From the NCBI RefSeq assembly GCF_000397205.1, contig NC_021237.1, positions 4,465,001 through 4,529,000 of the forward strand: a DNA stretch of 64,000 bases. The letters are read 5' to 3'. Both the position numbers and the translations under genes were made by a program. This DNA is from Pseudomonas protegens CHA0 (GTDB lineage Bacteria > Pseudomonadota > Gammaproteobacteria > Pseudomonadales > Pseudomonadaceae). Below are positions 45,891 to 54,204 of this stretch, piece by piece; the first letter of the stretch is position 1; each line of letters opens with the position of its first letter. The notes under the pieces were generated by a model. That model did not search any database. It saw only the letters and a program-made list of their open reading frames with translations, and was not told the origin of the DNA.

Positions 45891-45983
45891 CCCAGTTCCA
45901 TCAGGACTCCCACATGGGCCGTTCACCATGAACCGCCCTCCCTGCTCTGCCCCGTTACTGGTGGCAGCATTCATGCCCCGGCC

Positions 45984-46535
45984 CTACCAGGTCAGGGTCA
46001 CTTTCAATACATCGGAATAACCGCCGGCCCGAGGGATCTCGGCCAAAGGTTCGATACGCCCGTACAAGGGCAGGTCCACCGTGCCGGAATCCGGCACCCG
46101 GCCACTGACCGGTACATTCACCGGCAGCGGAATCCGCCGGGCCGGGTCCTGGTAGAGGCGATAAGGAATGGGTTTGCCGGCCCGGGTGTTGCTGGCCAGG
46201 TAGCGCACTTCGCCGACACCACCGTGCAGGCCGCCGTCGATGCGCATCTGATAGGGGGTATCGGGGTTGCATTCCAGGCGCGGCTGGCGGCTGCCCGGCA
46301 GTGCCGCCGACAAGGGCCCGGCCGGATCGTCCAGGCGCGCGGTGCTGCCGAAGTCCAGGGTACCGAGCTGTTCGATCCCCGCTTCGCGCTGCTGGCCGAC
46401 CAACTGGCAGCCACGCAGCACATCGACCCGGACCTGCACCTGCAAGTCCGCGGCCCCTGCTGTCGCGCTGAGCAATGCGCTCATCACTGCCACACCCTTA
46501 TATCCATTCAAGGCCTCAATCCTTATGAGGAGCAT
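45984..46535 (-). CDS. SCPU-domain pilin subunit (first of four)
   Basis: A 183-residue exported pilin, first gene of the operon. The signal sequence is short and has no strong n-region (GYKGVAVMSALLSATAGA-ADLQ). The SCPU domain follows with DVLRGCQLVGQQREAGIEQLG, LECNPDTPYQMRIDGGLHGGVG, IPYRLYQDPARRIPLPVNVPV and GGYSDVLKVTLTW. It is the most divergent of the four and could be an anchor or terminator subunit. The ribosome site before ATG 46535 is weak. Confidence 0.82.
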   Translation of the reverse strand: MLLIRIEALNGYKGVAVMSALLSATAGAADLQVQVRVDVLRGCQLVGQQREAGIEQLGTLDFGSTARLDDPAGPLSAALPGSRQPRLECNPDTPYQMRIDGGLHGGVGEVRYLASNTRAGKPIPYRLYQDPARRIPLPVNVPVSGRVPDSGTVDLPLYGRIEPLAEIPRAGGYSDVLKVTLTW

Positions 46536-46724
46536 TCGCTGAAGTCAGGTTAGCAACCCGCGGGGAAACCGCCAGTTAGCGTATTAATTGCTCACGGCAT
46601 GAGCGCTGCGCCGGCACGGCTGTAGCCATGCCTTTTCGAGATGACTGGCCGGGGCATTTTCTATTGGTTAAATTGGCGCGCCGCTCTTAAGGTGAGCGGC
46701 CTGGAACCATCGGGGTAATCAACA
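46536..46724. promoter_or_regulatory. Divergent promoter region of the CupE-like operon and the ZapE-like gene
   Basis: These 189 bases separate the two divergent operons. They hold an A+T-rich patch (GTATTAATTGCT; TTTTCTATTGGTTAAATT) and a CCGCTC-N7-GAGCGG hairpin near 46681-46699. In P. aeruginosa cupE is activated by PprB, but I could not define a PprB site by eye. Confidence 0.4.
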
Positions 46725-47855
46725 TTGGCCGCTTTACCGCCAAAACATGCACAGACTCGATCTCCCTGGCGTCGCCTGTTCGCCAGGCCCGCCCGCCGCC
46801 CGAGCGCCGCTGGCGCGCTGATCCATGACTACTTTCGCCATAAGGCCCTGGACCTGGGCTACACCCTGAGCCATGGCCAGTTGCAGGTGATCGAGCGCAT
46901 GGGGCAACTGGCCGACGCCCTGGAGCAGGCCACCCCGCAGGCGCCGAGCCTGTACCTGTATGGCGCCGTGGGGCGGGGCAAGAGCTGGCTGCTGGACGGC
47001 TTCTTCCGTGCCCTGCCCATCGACGAGAAACAGCGCCTGCATTTCCATGACTTCTTCGCCCAACTGCACCAGGGCATGTTTCGCCACCAGCAGCAGGCCG
47101 ATGCCCTGGAAACCACTCTGGACGAGCTGCTCCGCCAGTGCCGGGTACTGTGTTTCGATGAGTTCCATGTCCACGACATCGGCGACGCCATGCTCATCAC
47201 CCGGCTGTTCAAGGCCCTGTTCAAGCGCGGCATCGTGCTGCTGGTGACCTCCAACTACGCCCCCGAAGGCCTGCTGCCCAACCCGCTGTACCATGCCCGC
47301 TTCAAACCGGTGATCGAACTGATCAACGCGCGCATGCAGGTCATGGAAGTCGGCGGTGCCGAGGATTACCGGACCCACGCGCAAACCCACGAACAACAGG
47401 CCTTTACCCGGGGGCAGTATCTCTGGCCCGGCACCGCGGCCCAGCGCCAGGCGCTCAAGCTGCCCGAACGCCATGCCCCGGCAACGCTGCTGCAGGTCGG
47501 CAGCCGCCAGCTGACCACCCGCCAGCGCCAGCAGCGCAGCATCCGCTTCGAATTCAACGACCTGTGCCAGCAGCCCACGGCAGTCATGGACTACCTGGAA
47601 CTGAGCCGCCAGTTCGACACCTGGATCATCGATGAACTGCCGCCACTGGCGGAGTGCTCGATCGCCGCCCAGCAGCGCTTCATCAATCTGATCGACGTGC
47701 TCTACGACCAGGACAAGCGCCTGCTGCTGATCGGCCAGCGCCCGCTGGCCGAAAGCCTGGGCGGCCACGCCATCGACCTGGCCCGCACCCGCAGCCGCCT
47801 CGGGCAACTGCAGGAAATCGGCCCCGAGCACCCGCTTGAGCAGGTAGCCACATGA
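46725..47855 (+). CDS. ZapE/AFG1-like AAA+ ATPase
   Basis: A 376-residue P-loop ATPase of the AFG1/ZapE family. Walker A is LYLYGAVGRGKSWLLD (about residues 77-91). Walker B is VLCFDEFHVHDIGDAMLITRL. The sensor region is VLLVTSNYAPEGLLPNPLYHARFKPVIELI, and the C-terminal part is LSRQFDTWIIDELPPLAECSIAAQQRFINLIDVLYD. ZapE destabilises FtsZ rings. The short N-terminus (HDYFRHKALDLGYTLSHGQLQVIERMGQLADALE) differs from the canonical ZapE, so this is probably a paralogue. The only available start is TTG 46725. It overlaps the next gene by ATGA, suggesting a shared role with two unknown proteins. Confidence 0.85.
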   Translation: MAALPPKHAQTRSPWRRLFARPARRPSAAGALIHDYFRHKALDLGYTLSHGQLQVIERMGQLADALEQATPQAPSLYLYGAVGRGKSWLLDGFFRALPIDEKQRLHFHDFFAQLHQGMFRHQQQADALETTLDELLRQCRVLCFDEFHVHDIGDAMLITRLFKALFKRGIVLLVTSNYAPEGLLPNPLYHARFKPVIELINARMQVMEVGGAEDYRTHAQTHEQQAFTRGQYLWPGTAAQRQALKLPERHAPATLLQVGSRQLTTRQRQQRSIRFEFNDLCQQPTAVMDYLELSRQFDTWIIDELPPLAECSIAAQQRFINLIDVLYDQDKRLLLIGQRPLAESLGGHAIDLARTRSRLGQLQEIGPEHPLEQVAT

Positions 47856-48466
47856 GTTCGATCAGCTTTTGCGAGCTGGTGTGCCTGCACCTGCAAGATT
47901 CAACCCTCAAGCACTCCCGGCTATTTGGTCTGGAGAGTTTCTCGGCAGCCGAACTGGCGGCCAAAGGCTATGAGCGGGTCGGCGAGCCCCAGGACTTTCA
48001 CCAGTATGAAAAACGCTGCACGACGCGCTACCACCAGCGAACCCTGGAGGTGCTGTTCAAGTGCTACTTCCTTGACCGGCAACGGGTCGGCAGTGGCTTC
48101 AACCTGGCCCCCGGGGCCCGCCTTACGTCCGTGCTCAAGTACAGGAAACGCCTTGCGGCCCAGCAAAACCTGCCCCCTTCGCAGTTGGCTTTCCATTTCT
48201 CGGACGACAAGCAGGAAGGCGCGGTGATTCTGGATGACCGGCACGTCATGCGTTTCAACCAATGGAGCCGCCAGGGCGCCTACCTGCTTGCAACCCTGGA
48301 GAGCGACTTCGACCTGGAAAGCCCGCTGGGCAGAGCCGCCACCGGATCGGTAAAAAATACCCTGGAGCACCACAGCCTGGAGTCGATGCTGGCTGAAGCC
48401 GGGAACTCCAGACAACCCGCGGCATTTCGCCGGCTGGCTGGAGCACTGCAAGATGCAAGCATTTGA
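47852..48466 (+). CDS. Unknown protein coupled to the ZapE-like ATPase
   Basis: A 204-residue soluble protein that I do not recognise. It has no signal peptide or membrane segment. There is a mixed alpha/beta N-half (AAKGYERVGEPQDFHQYEKRCTTRYHQRTLEVLFKCYFLDRQRVGSGFNLAPGARL) and a stretch FHFSDDKQEGAVILDDRHVMRFNQWSRQGAYLLATLESDF. Its ATG overlaps the ATPase stop by 4 bases, and its own stop overlaps the next gene by 14 bases. It is therefore a translationally coupled partner. Codon use is like its neighbours. Confidence 0.75.
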   Translation: MSSISFCELVCLHLQDSTLKHSRLFGLESFSAAELAAKGYERVGEPQDFHQYEKRCTTRYHQRTLEVLFKCYFLDRQRVGSGFNLAPGARLTSVLKYRKRLAAQQNLPPSQLAFHFSDDKQEGAVILDDRHVMRFNQWSRQGAYLLATLESDFDLESPLGRAATGSVKNTLEHHSLESMLAEAGNSRQPAAFRRLAGALQDASI

Positions 48467-48821
48467 CCGCCAAGAGATTTACCGACTGGCAGAGGCACTC
48501 TTGCGCGCCATTGAACATGCCCAGCCGACGGCATTGGCGGCAGTTGGCGTGAGCCCGGCCATTTATGCAGAAATCCTCGAAGAGCTGGACAGCTCGGGAG
48601 AACAGGCCGGCGACCTGGCCCTTGCGCCCTATGACCGGGTATTCCAACCAGACCGCAGCGGCCGGGTCGCCCTGGACCTTTACCCGCTGGGCACCGAGCC
48701 ATCGACCATGAGAGTGGCCTGCCAGCTGTGGTCCAAAGGCCGCAAGACCGACCTGACCCTGATTGCCGACTACGTTCAAGGAGCGGGCGCGTTGGCCTTC
48801 AGGCTGCTGGAAACCCAATAG
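48453..48821 (+). CDS. Small unknown protein, third gene of the ZapE-like operon
   Basis: A 122-residue soluble protein (YRLAEALLRAIEHAQPTALAAVGVSPAIYAEILEELDSSGEQAGDLALAPYDRVFQPDRSGRVALDLYPLG, then TDLTLIADYVQGAGALAFRLLETQ). The pattern recalls the DUF7668-type immunity or accessory proteins of polymorphic toxin systems, but I cannot assign it. It overlaps the previous gene by 14 bases and ends 89 bases before the LRR kinase gene. It may be an interaction partner of the preceding unknown protein. Confidence 0.72.
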   Translation: MQAFDRQEIYRLAEALLRAIEHAQPTALAAVGVSPAIYAEILEELDSSGEQAGDLALAPYDRVFQPDRSGRVALDLYPLGTEPSTMRVACQLWSKGRKTDLTLIADYVQGAGALAFRLLETQ

Positions 48822-48910
48822 CCCCCATCCCATGGCCGCCCAGGCAGCAAAAACCGCCGAACTGCTTTATTCTGCCCGCCTTTTTCTTCTTTCGAGTGTT
48901 GACGCTGTTC

Positions 48911-50224
48911 ATGGATACCCTTGCCCAACTGCGGGCTGGCCAACTGGCCGGCATCAAGCGCCTGGACCTGTCCTGCGGGCTGACTGAGTTCCCCCGGGAA
49001 ATCTTCGATCTGGCCGACTCCCTGGAGATCCTCAACCTCAGTGGCAACGCCCTGAGCAGCCTGCCCGAGGACCTGCACCGGCTCACTCGCCTGCGCATCC
49101 TGTTCTGCTCGGACAACTGGTTCAGTGAAGTACCGGCCTGCCTCGGCCAATGCCTGCAACTGAGCATGATCGGCTTCAAGGCCAACCGCATCGAGCGGGT
49201 GCCGGCCGCCGCCCTGCCACCGCAGCTGCGCTGGCTGATCCTCACCGATAACCGCATCGCTGAGCTGCCGGAAGAACTGGGCCAGCGCCCGCTGCTGCAA
49301 AAACTCATGCTCGCCGGCAACCGCCTGACCCGCCTGCCCGAAAGCCTGGGCCAGTGCCACCGCCTGGAACTGCTGCGGATTGCCGCCAACCGCCTGACCG
49401 AGCTGCCGCCGTTCCTCCTCGCCCTGCCGCGCCTGACCTGGCTGGCCTATGCCGGCAACCCGCTGGAGTCGGAAGCCGATGCCACGGCCCTGGAATCCAC
49501 TCCGACCATCCCCTGGAGCGAACTGACCCTGGAACAGCGCCTGGGCGAAGGCGCCTCGGGGGTGATTCACCAGGCGCAGTGGCAGCCCGCCGGGCAACCG
49601 CCGCGAGCGGTGGCGGTCAAGCTGTACAAGGGCGAGATGACCAGCGACGGCTCGCCGCTGCACGAAATGAACGCCTGCATCAGCGCCGGGCTGCACCCGA
49701 ACCTGATCCGCGTCGAAGGCCGCATCCTCGACCACCCCCAGGGCCAGAACGGCCTGGTGATGCAGTTGATCGACAAAAGTTTTGCCAACCTTGCAGCGCT
49801 GCCCAGCCTGGATTCCTGCTCCCGGGACATCTACCCGGACGACGCCCGCTTCAACGCCGACGTAACCCTGGGCATCGCCCGCGGCATCGCTTCGGTGGGC
49901 GCCCACCTGCATGCCCAGGGCATCACCCATGGCGACCTCTATGGCCACAACACCTTGTGGAACGCCCAAGGCGACTGCCTGCTGGGGGATTTTGGCGCAG
50001 CGTCCTTCCATGCCCAGGACGACACCGTGCAAAGCCGGGCGCTGCAACGCCTGGAAGTGCGGGCCTTCGGTATCTTGCTGGAGGAATTGCTGGAGCGCGG
50101 GGATGGCTCGCTGAGCCTGGGGCAACAGCAGAAACTGGCGGCGCTGGTGCAGCGCTGCTGCCAGCCGGAGGTACTGGCGCGACCGGGCTTTACCCAGGTC
50201 TGCGAGGAATTGGCGGGGCTTTAA
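48911..50224 (+). CDS. Leucine-rich-repeat protein with serine/threonine kinase-like domain
   Basis: A 437-residue cytoplasmic protein. About residues 15-195 hold seven or eight leucine-rich repeats (KRLDLSCGLTEFPREI, LEILNLSGNALSSLPEDL, LRWLILTDNRIAELPEEL, LLQKLMLAGNRLTRLPESL, LELLRIAANRLTELPPFL). From residue 205 there is a eukaryotic-like kinase: glycine loop GEGASGV (212-218), Lys237 in VAVKLYKG, catalytic loop HGDLYGHN (Asp342, Asn347) and DFG at 360-362. The HRD is HGD and the activation segment is short (GAASFHAQDDTVQSRALQRLEVRAFGILLEEL). All phosphotransfer residues are present. ATG 48911 begins the repeats. No phosphatase or membrane segment adjoins it. Confidence 0.9.
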   Translation: MDTLAQLRAGQLAGIKRLDLSCGLTEFPREIFDLADSLEILNLSGNALSSLPEDLHRLTRLRILFCSDNWFSEVPACLGQCLQLSMIGFKANRIERVPAAALPPQLRWLILTDNRIAELPEELGQRPLLQKLMLAGNRLTRLPESLGQCHRLELLRIAANRLTELPPFLLALPRLTWLAYAGNPLESEADATALESTPTIPWSELTLEQRLGEGASGVIHQAQWQPAGQPPRAVAVKLYKGEMTSDGSPLHEMNACISAGLHPNLIRVEGRILDHPQGQNGLVMQLIDKSFANLAALPSLDSCSRDIYPDDARFNADVTLGIARGIASVGAHLHAQGITHGDLYGHNTLWNAQGDCLLGDFGAASFHAQDDTVQSRALQRLEVRAFGILLEELLERGDGSLSLGQQQKLAALVQRCCQPEVLARPGFTQVCEELAGL

Positions 50225-50230
50225 AACAGC

Positions 50231-50284
50231 TTCGCCGGCCAGCCGGCTCCTACAAAGGTATGCAGGAGCGGGCTGGCCGGCGAA
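50231..50284. repeat. Inverted REP pair
   Basis: TTCGCCGGCCAGCCGGCTCCTAC and GCAGGAGCGGGCTGGCCGGCGAA face each other across about 8 bases, directly between the LRR kinase stop and the YebC-like gene. They probably act as a transcript-end hairpin. Confidence 0.85.
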
Positions 50285-50289
50285 TCGCC

Positions 50290-50994
50290 TTAGCCTGCCA
50301 GGCCGACGAACATGTCCTGCACGTCGTCATGGTTGTCCAGGCCTTCGAGGAACGCCTCGACTTCAGCCATCTGCTCATCGCTCAGGCCGCTGACCGGGTT
50401 CTTCGGCTGGTAGCCAAGCTTGGCCGAAAGCACGGTGAAACCTTGCTCGGGCAGGGCTTTCTGTACCGCATCCAGGTCCGCAGGCTCGGTCAGGAATAGG
50501 GTCGCGCCCTCTTCGCCCGGCTCGAAGTCCTGGGCACCGGCCTCGATGGCGGCCAGTTCCGGATCGGCGTCCGGGCTGTCCGGCGAGGCCTCGATCATGC
50601 CCACGTGGTTGAAATCCCAGGACACCGAACCCGAAGCGCCCAGTTGGCCCTTGCGGAACGCCACGCGGATTTCCGCCACGGTACGGTTGATGTTGTCGGT
50701 CACGCATTCAACGATCAGGGGTACCTGGTGCGGGGCAAAACCTTCGTAGGTCACGCGGTGGTACTGCACGGTCTCGCCCAGCTGGCCCGAGCCTTTCTTG
50801 ATGGCACGCTCCAGGGTCTCGCGGGGCATCGAAGCCTTTTTCGCCTGTTCCACCACCAGCCGCAGGTGGGCGTTGGTGGCGGTGTCGGCGCCGTTACGTG
50901 CGGCGATGGTGATCTCTTTGACCAGCTTGCCGAAAATCTTGCCCTTGGCATTGGCTGCCGCTTCTTTGTGTTTAACCTTCCACTGTGCGCCCAT
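50290..50994 (-). CDS. YebC/PmpR-family (YeeN-type) protein
   Basis: A 234-residue protein of the TACO1/YebC family: [66 protein letters not shown] and [46 protein letters not shown]. YebC proteins act as transcriptional regulators or relieve ribosome stalling at proline stretches. The N-terminal [18 protein letters not shown] (rather than MAGHSKWANIKHRK) marks the YeeN paralogue. The canonical yebC in the ruvC operon is not here. It stands alone between a REP pair and the FAD oxidoreductase. Confidence 0.93.
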   Translation of the reverse strand: MGAQWKVKHKEAAANAKGKIFGKLVKEITIAARNGADTATNAHLRLVVEQAKKASMPRETLERAIKKGSGQLGETVQYHRVTYEGFAPHQVPLIVECVTDNINRTVAEIRVAFRKGQLGASGSVSWDFNHVGMIEASPDSPDADPELAAIEAGAQDFEPGEEGATLFLTEPADLDAVQKALPEQGFTVLSAKLGYQPKNPVSGLSDEQMAEVEAFLEGLDNHDDVQDMFVGLAG

Positions 50995-51102
50995 TACTCA
51001 CTCTCTTGATCTATGGCGTCGAGTTGGATTTGGCCGACGCGATGGGCAAGTTTATACGTCCTCAAGGCCCTGATCGACCAAAAAGTCAGTGGCTGGCAGG
51101 CT

Positions 51103-52494
51103 TCAGCCCTTGTCGGCCTTGCCGGCCGCCGCAGCGAAACGCGCCAGGCGCACATCCAGGTGCCGCGGCCGGCGCCCGTGGTCCTCGGCCCGTTCCTTGC
51201 GGCGGATGGCGTTGCGCACCACCAGCGAACCCAGGTAGCGGATCGGCTCCGGCGGGAAGTAGCCCAGGGGGCCATTGACCAGCGGCGAGCGAGTCCAGGG
51301 GTTGTCCAGCCCCTGCACCAGGGAGGCGAGGATCTGCCCGCCCATATGGCAGGGGCCGACGCCGCTGCCGGAATACCCGAAACCGTAGAACACATTGCCC
51401 GCGCGGCTCATCTGGCCGAAGAACGGCAAGCCGGTCACCGAGCGATCCGACGGGCCATTCCAGGTGGCCGCCACCGGCACGTCGGCAAAGGCCGGGAAGA
51501 ACTGCCCCAGGCTGCGCTTGAGCAAGCCGGCGTAGGGCGACGGCTGGTCGAACACCGGCAGCATCCGCCCGCCATAGGCGAAGGTGTTGCCGCCCTTGCC
51601 GAGCATGATCCGACCGTCCGGGGTGTTGTGGTAGTAGTGCACGAAGATCCGCGAATCCAGCACCGTCACGCCGCTGGTCAGGCCGATCTGCTGCAGCAGT
51701 TGGGGCCGCGGCTCGGTGATCAGCATGTCGCTGGAAACAATCGCCACGCTGCGTTCGAATTGCGGGAAGGCCCGGGCCATCCAGGCATTCATCGCCAGTA
51801 CCACGCGCTCGGCGCGGATCTGCCCCAGGGGCGTGCGCAACAGCGCCGGGCGCCCCTCCTCCAGCCCGGTCATGGCGGTGTTCTCGTGAATCCTCACGCC
51901 CAGTTGCAGGGCCACCCGGCGCAGCCCGCGCACCAGCAGGCCCGGCTGTACGCTGGCCGCCGCCGGCGAATACCAGCCCTCCAGATGCTGGCTGGAACCG
52001 GCCATGCGCTGCACGTCGGCCAGGGGTCGCTTGTCGAAGGAGTTGATGCCGCGGCGCTCCAGCGCAGCGATCACGCCGTCGGTGGAGCCGACCTGGGCCG
52101 GGTTGGTGGCCGTGTACAAAGTGCCGTCGAGGCGGTACTGGGCATCCACCCCGTAGCGCTCGCAGAAGGCGCCGATGGCATAGATGCTCTGCTCGGATTC
52201 CTTGACCAGGCGCACGGCCTCCTCGACACCGAACAGCCGCTCCAGGGTGAAGTACTTGGCCGACCAGGACAGCGCGCAGCCGCCGTTGCGCCCACTGGCA
52301 CCGGCGCCGCAGATATCCGCCTCGATCAGCAGCACGTCCAGCCCGGGGTTCTGCTCCTTGAGCATGATGGCGGTCCACAGCCCGGTGTAGCCGCCGCCGA
52401 CAATCGCCACCTGGCAGGTGGTATCGCCCGACAGTGGCGGGCACGCCGGTGAGGGTTGCTGTTGCAGGGCCTGTTCCAGCCAGAAAGGTCGCAT
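51103..52494 (-). CDS. FAD-dependent amine oxidoreductase of the aminophosphonate cluster
   Basis: A 463-residue DAO-family flavoprotein. The FAD dinucleotide motif is QVAIVGGGYTGLWTAIMLKEQNPGLDVLLIEAD, then CGAGASGRNGGCALSWSAKY. The C-terminal FAD part is VFYGFGYSGSGVGPCHMGGQILASLVQG. This group (PbfD/Phn_aa_oxid) acts on N-alkylated aminoethylphosphonates or related amines, giving phosphonoacetaldehyde or AEP for PhnW/PhnX. It follows the MFS carrier gene in the same direction, with a REP pair in the 98-base gap. GGAGA precedes ATG 52494. Confidence 0.88.
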   Translation of the reverse strand: MRPFWLEQALQQQPSPACPPLSGDTTCQVAIVGGGYTGLWTAIMLKEQNPGLDVLLIEADICGAGASGRNGGCALSWSAKYFTLERLFGVEEAVRLVKESEQSIYAIGAFCERYGVDAQYRLDGTLYTATNPAQVGSTDGVIAALERRGINSFDKRPLADVQRMAGSSQHLEGWYSPAAASVQPGLLVRGLRRVALQLGVRIHENTAMTGLEEGRPALLRTPLGQIRAERVVLAMNAWMARAFPQFERSVAIVSSDMLITEPRPQLLQQIGLTSGVTVLDSRIFVHYYHNTPDGRIMLGKGGNTFAYGGRMLPVFDQPSPYAGLLKRSLGQFFPAFADVPVAATWNGPSDRSVTGLPFFGQMSRAGNVFYGFGYSGSGVGPCHMGGQILASLVQGLDNPWTRSPLVNGPLGYFPPEPIRYLGSLVVRNAIRRKERAEDHGRRPRHLDVRLARFAAAAGKADKG

Positions 52495-52526
52495 GGTGAG
52501 TCTCCAGGTAAAAAACGGCGAGTGGG

Positions 52527-52580
52527 TTCGCTGGCAAGCCTGCTCCTACAAGCCTTCGTAGGAGCCGGTTTGCCGGCGAA
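52527..52580. repeat. Inverted REP pair between the MFS and FAD oxidoreductase genes
   Basis: TTCGCTGGCAAGCCTGCTCCTAC at 52527 and GTAGGAGCCGGTTTGCCGGCGAA ending 52580 are inverted copies. They lie within what would otherwise be an operon and could set unequal expression of the two genes. Confidence 0.83.
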
Positions 52581-52592
52581 GAGGCCCGAAAG

Positions 52593-53918
52593 TCAGGTAC
52601 GCAGCGGTTTGATCAGCAAAGGTCCATTGGGAACGAGTGCGCGCACCGGATCGAGCCCTTGGGGCCGGCTGTTCCAGTACGGCACCAGCACCAGGGCCGA
52701 GACCAGGGCGCAGGCGGCAAACACGATGAACACCGTGACCGTGTCGAAGTAACCCGGCAGCAGGCCACCCAGCACCGCGCCCACCGAGCCGCAGCCATTG
52801 ACGAAACCGGCCGCGGTGGCCCCGGCCTTGGCCGAGCCGAAGTCGATGGCTGCAGCGCCACAGATCATCGAGTCCGGCCCATACAGGGTCAGGCCCATGA
52901 AAAACAGCAGGGCCATCACCAGCACGACGCTGCCGGTATGCAGAGCGCCCATGAACAGCGCCAGGGACAGGGTCAGCGCCAGCAGGCTGATGACACAGGC
53001 CGGCATGCGCCGGGCGCCGAACAGCTTGTCCGAGGCCAGGCCGATCATCACCGGCCCCAGCAGCCCGGCCAGCTCGAAGCTGGTGGGCACGATCGCCGCC
53101 CCCACCTTGCCCACCGACGGCATCTGTTCGTAGACGATCACCGGCCCCCACAGCAGGATCGCGTAGCGCGCCGGCTTGAGCAGGAAGTACGACAGCCCGA
53201 GGATCAGCACCGTGCGGTTGCGCAGGATCTCGCGCAGCGGTTCCCAGACGCTCATGCGCCGTTCGGCGGCGTCTTCTTCGGCGCTCTGCGGGGGCAATGG
53301 CTCCACGGCCGGCAGGCCCACGTCCTCCGGGGTATTGCGCTGGAAGATGAAGAACAGCACCGCGGTCAGGCCCACCACCACCGCACTGGAAATGAACGCC
53401 GCGTGCCAGGTGCCGATCAGCGTATAGGCCCACCAGCCGGCAAAGGGCGAGGCCACCAGGCCGCCGAAGGCGTAGCAGGAACTCCACAGCCCCAGCACCC
53501 TGCCGCGCTGCCCGGCGGGAAAGAAACTGCCGATGTTCTTGCACAGCCCCGACCAGCCCGTGGACTGCGCCAGCCCCTGGACCAGCATGCAGGTGGCGAA
53601 CACCGGCAAGGTGGCGAAGCTGCCCATCACCAGCGCCGCAGCGGCGGAAATCAGCAAGCCGCCCAGCACCACCACCCGCGGGCCGAAGCGGTCGGCGAAG
53701 ATGCCCCAGGTGAACTGCCCCACGGCGTAGGCCGCCAGGTAGATGGCGTCGAGGTTGGCCATGGCCATCTTGTCGAGGGTGAAGTCGGGATCGTCGGCGA
53801 TCCCGAGCTTGGCGACGGAAAAGGCTTTGCGGGTGAAGTAGAACGCCGCGTAGGCGATCCAGGTGATGGCGAAAATCTGCACGCGCCAACGTTTGATGGT
53901 GCCGATCTGCTTGTTCAT
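52593..53918 (-). CDS. OPA/GlpT-like MFS transporter, probable aminophosphonate carrier
   Basis: A 441-residue 12-helix transporter of the organophosphate:phosphate antiporter group. It begins WRVQIFAITWIAYAAFYFTRKAFSVAK (the UhpT/GlpT YxxYYFxRK signature), then AVGQFTWGIFADRFGPRVVV and WSGLCKNIGSFFPAGQRGRVLGLWSSCYAFGG. Charged residues in helix 1 (Arg-Lys) fit an anionic organophosphorus substrate. The neighbourhood indicates uptake of 2-aminoethylphosphonate or a derivative, like the AepP type described in Pseudomonas. It is divergent from a LysR regulator across 286 bases. Confidence 0.87.
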   Translation of the reverse strand: MNKQIGTIKRWRVQIFAITWIAYAAFYFTRKAFSVAKLGIADDPDFTLDKMAMANLDAIYLAAYAVGQFTWGIFADRFGPRVVVLGGLLISAAAALVMGSFATLPVFATCMLVQGLAQSTGWSGLCKNIGSFFPAGQRGRVLGLWSSCYAFGGLVASPFAGWWAYTLIGTWHAAFISSAVVVGLTAVLFFIFQRNTPEDVGLPAVEPLPPQSAEEDAAERRMSVWEPLREILRNRTVLILGLSYFLLKPARYAILLWGPVIVYEQMPSVGKVGAAIVPTSFELAGLLGPVMIGLASDKLFGARRMPACVISLLALTLSLALFMGALHTGSVVLVMALLFFMGLTLYGPDSMICGAAAIDFGSAKAGATAAGFVNGCGSVGAVLGGLLPGYFDTVTVFIVFAACALVSALVLVPYWNSRPQGLDPVRALVPNGPLLIKPLRT

Positions 53919-54204
53919 TGTGGTTCTGACCTCAGGGTGAGTGTGCCGGCAGGATGCGAAGCAAACGCCTGTGTTTTTTATTCTTGAGCACTGCAGCAGG
54001 GCCCTCGCGGCGGGCGCTGCTGGTCAGATGAGTCCTGTTGCCGGCCCGTTTCGGGGACCGAAGCTGCACGCACAGGCCTCAGGGCCCGGTGCCGGTCGAC
54101 CGAACGGTCACTGGGCTTGCAGGGATGGAAGCAATTACTGACTAATAAATGAAATCGATTTATCGTATTTCAAATATAAGCTCAGCTTGTAAGAGGTTTG
54201 GCCC
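53919..54204. promoter_or_regulatory. Divergent promoter region of the aminophosphonate carrier and LysR genes
   Basis: About 286 bases without a gene. The part nearest the LysR gene is A+T rich, with ATAAATGAAATCGATTTAT around 54144-54162, an imperfect palindrome suited to a LysR site. The rest shows nothing distinct. Confidence 0.4.

Noticed and set aside
48728..48910. In-frame N-terminal extension of the LRR kinase
   Set aside because: It overlaps the preceding gene, gives basic low-complexity sequence and skips ATG 48911, which begins the first repeat.
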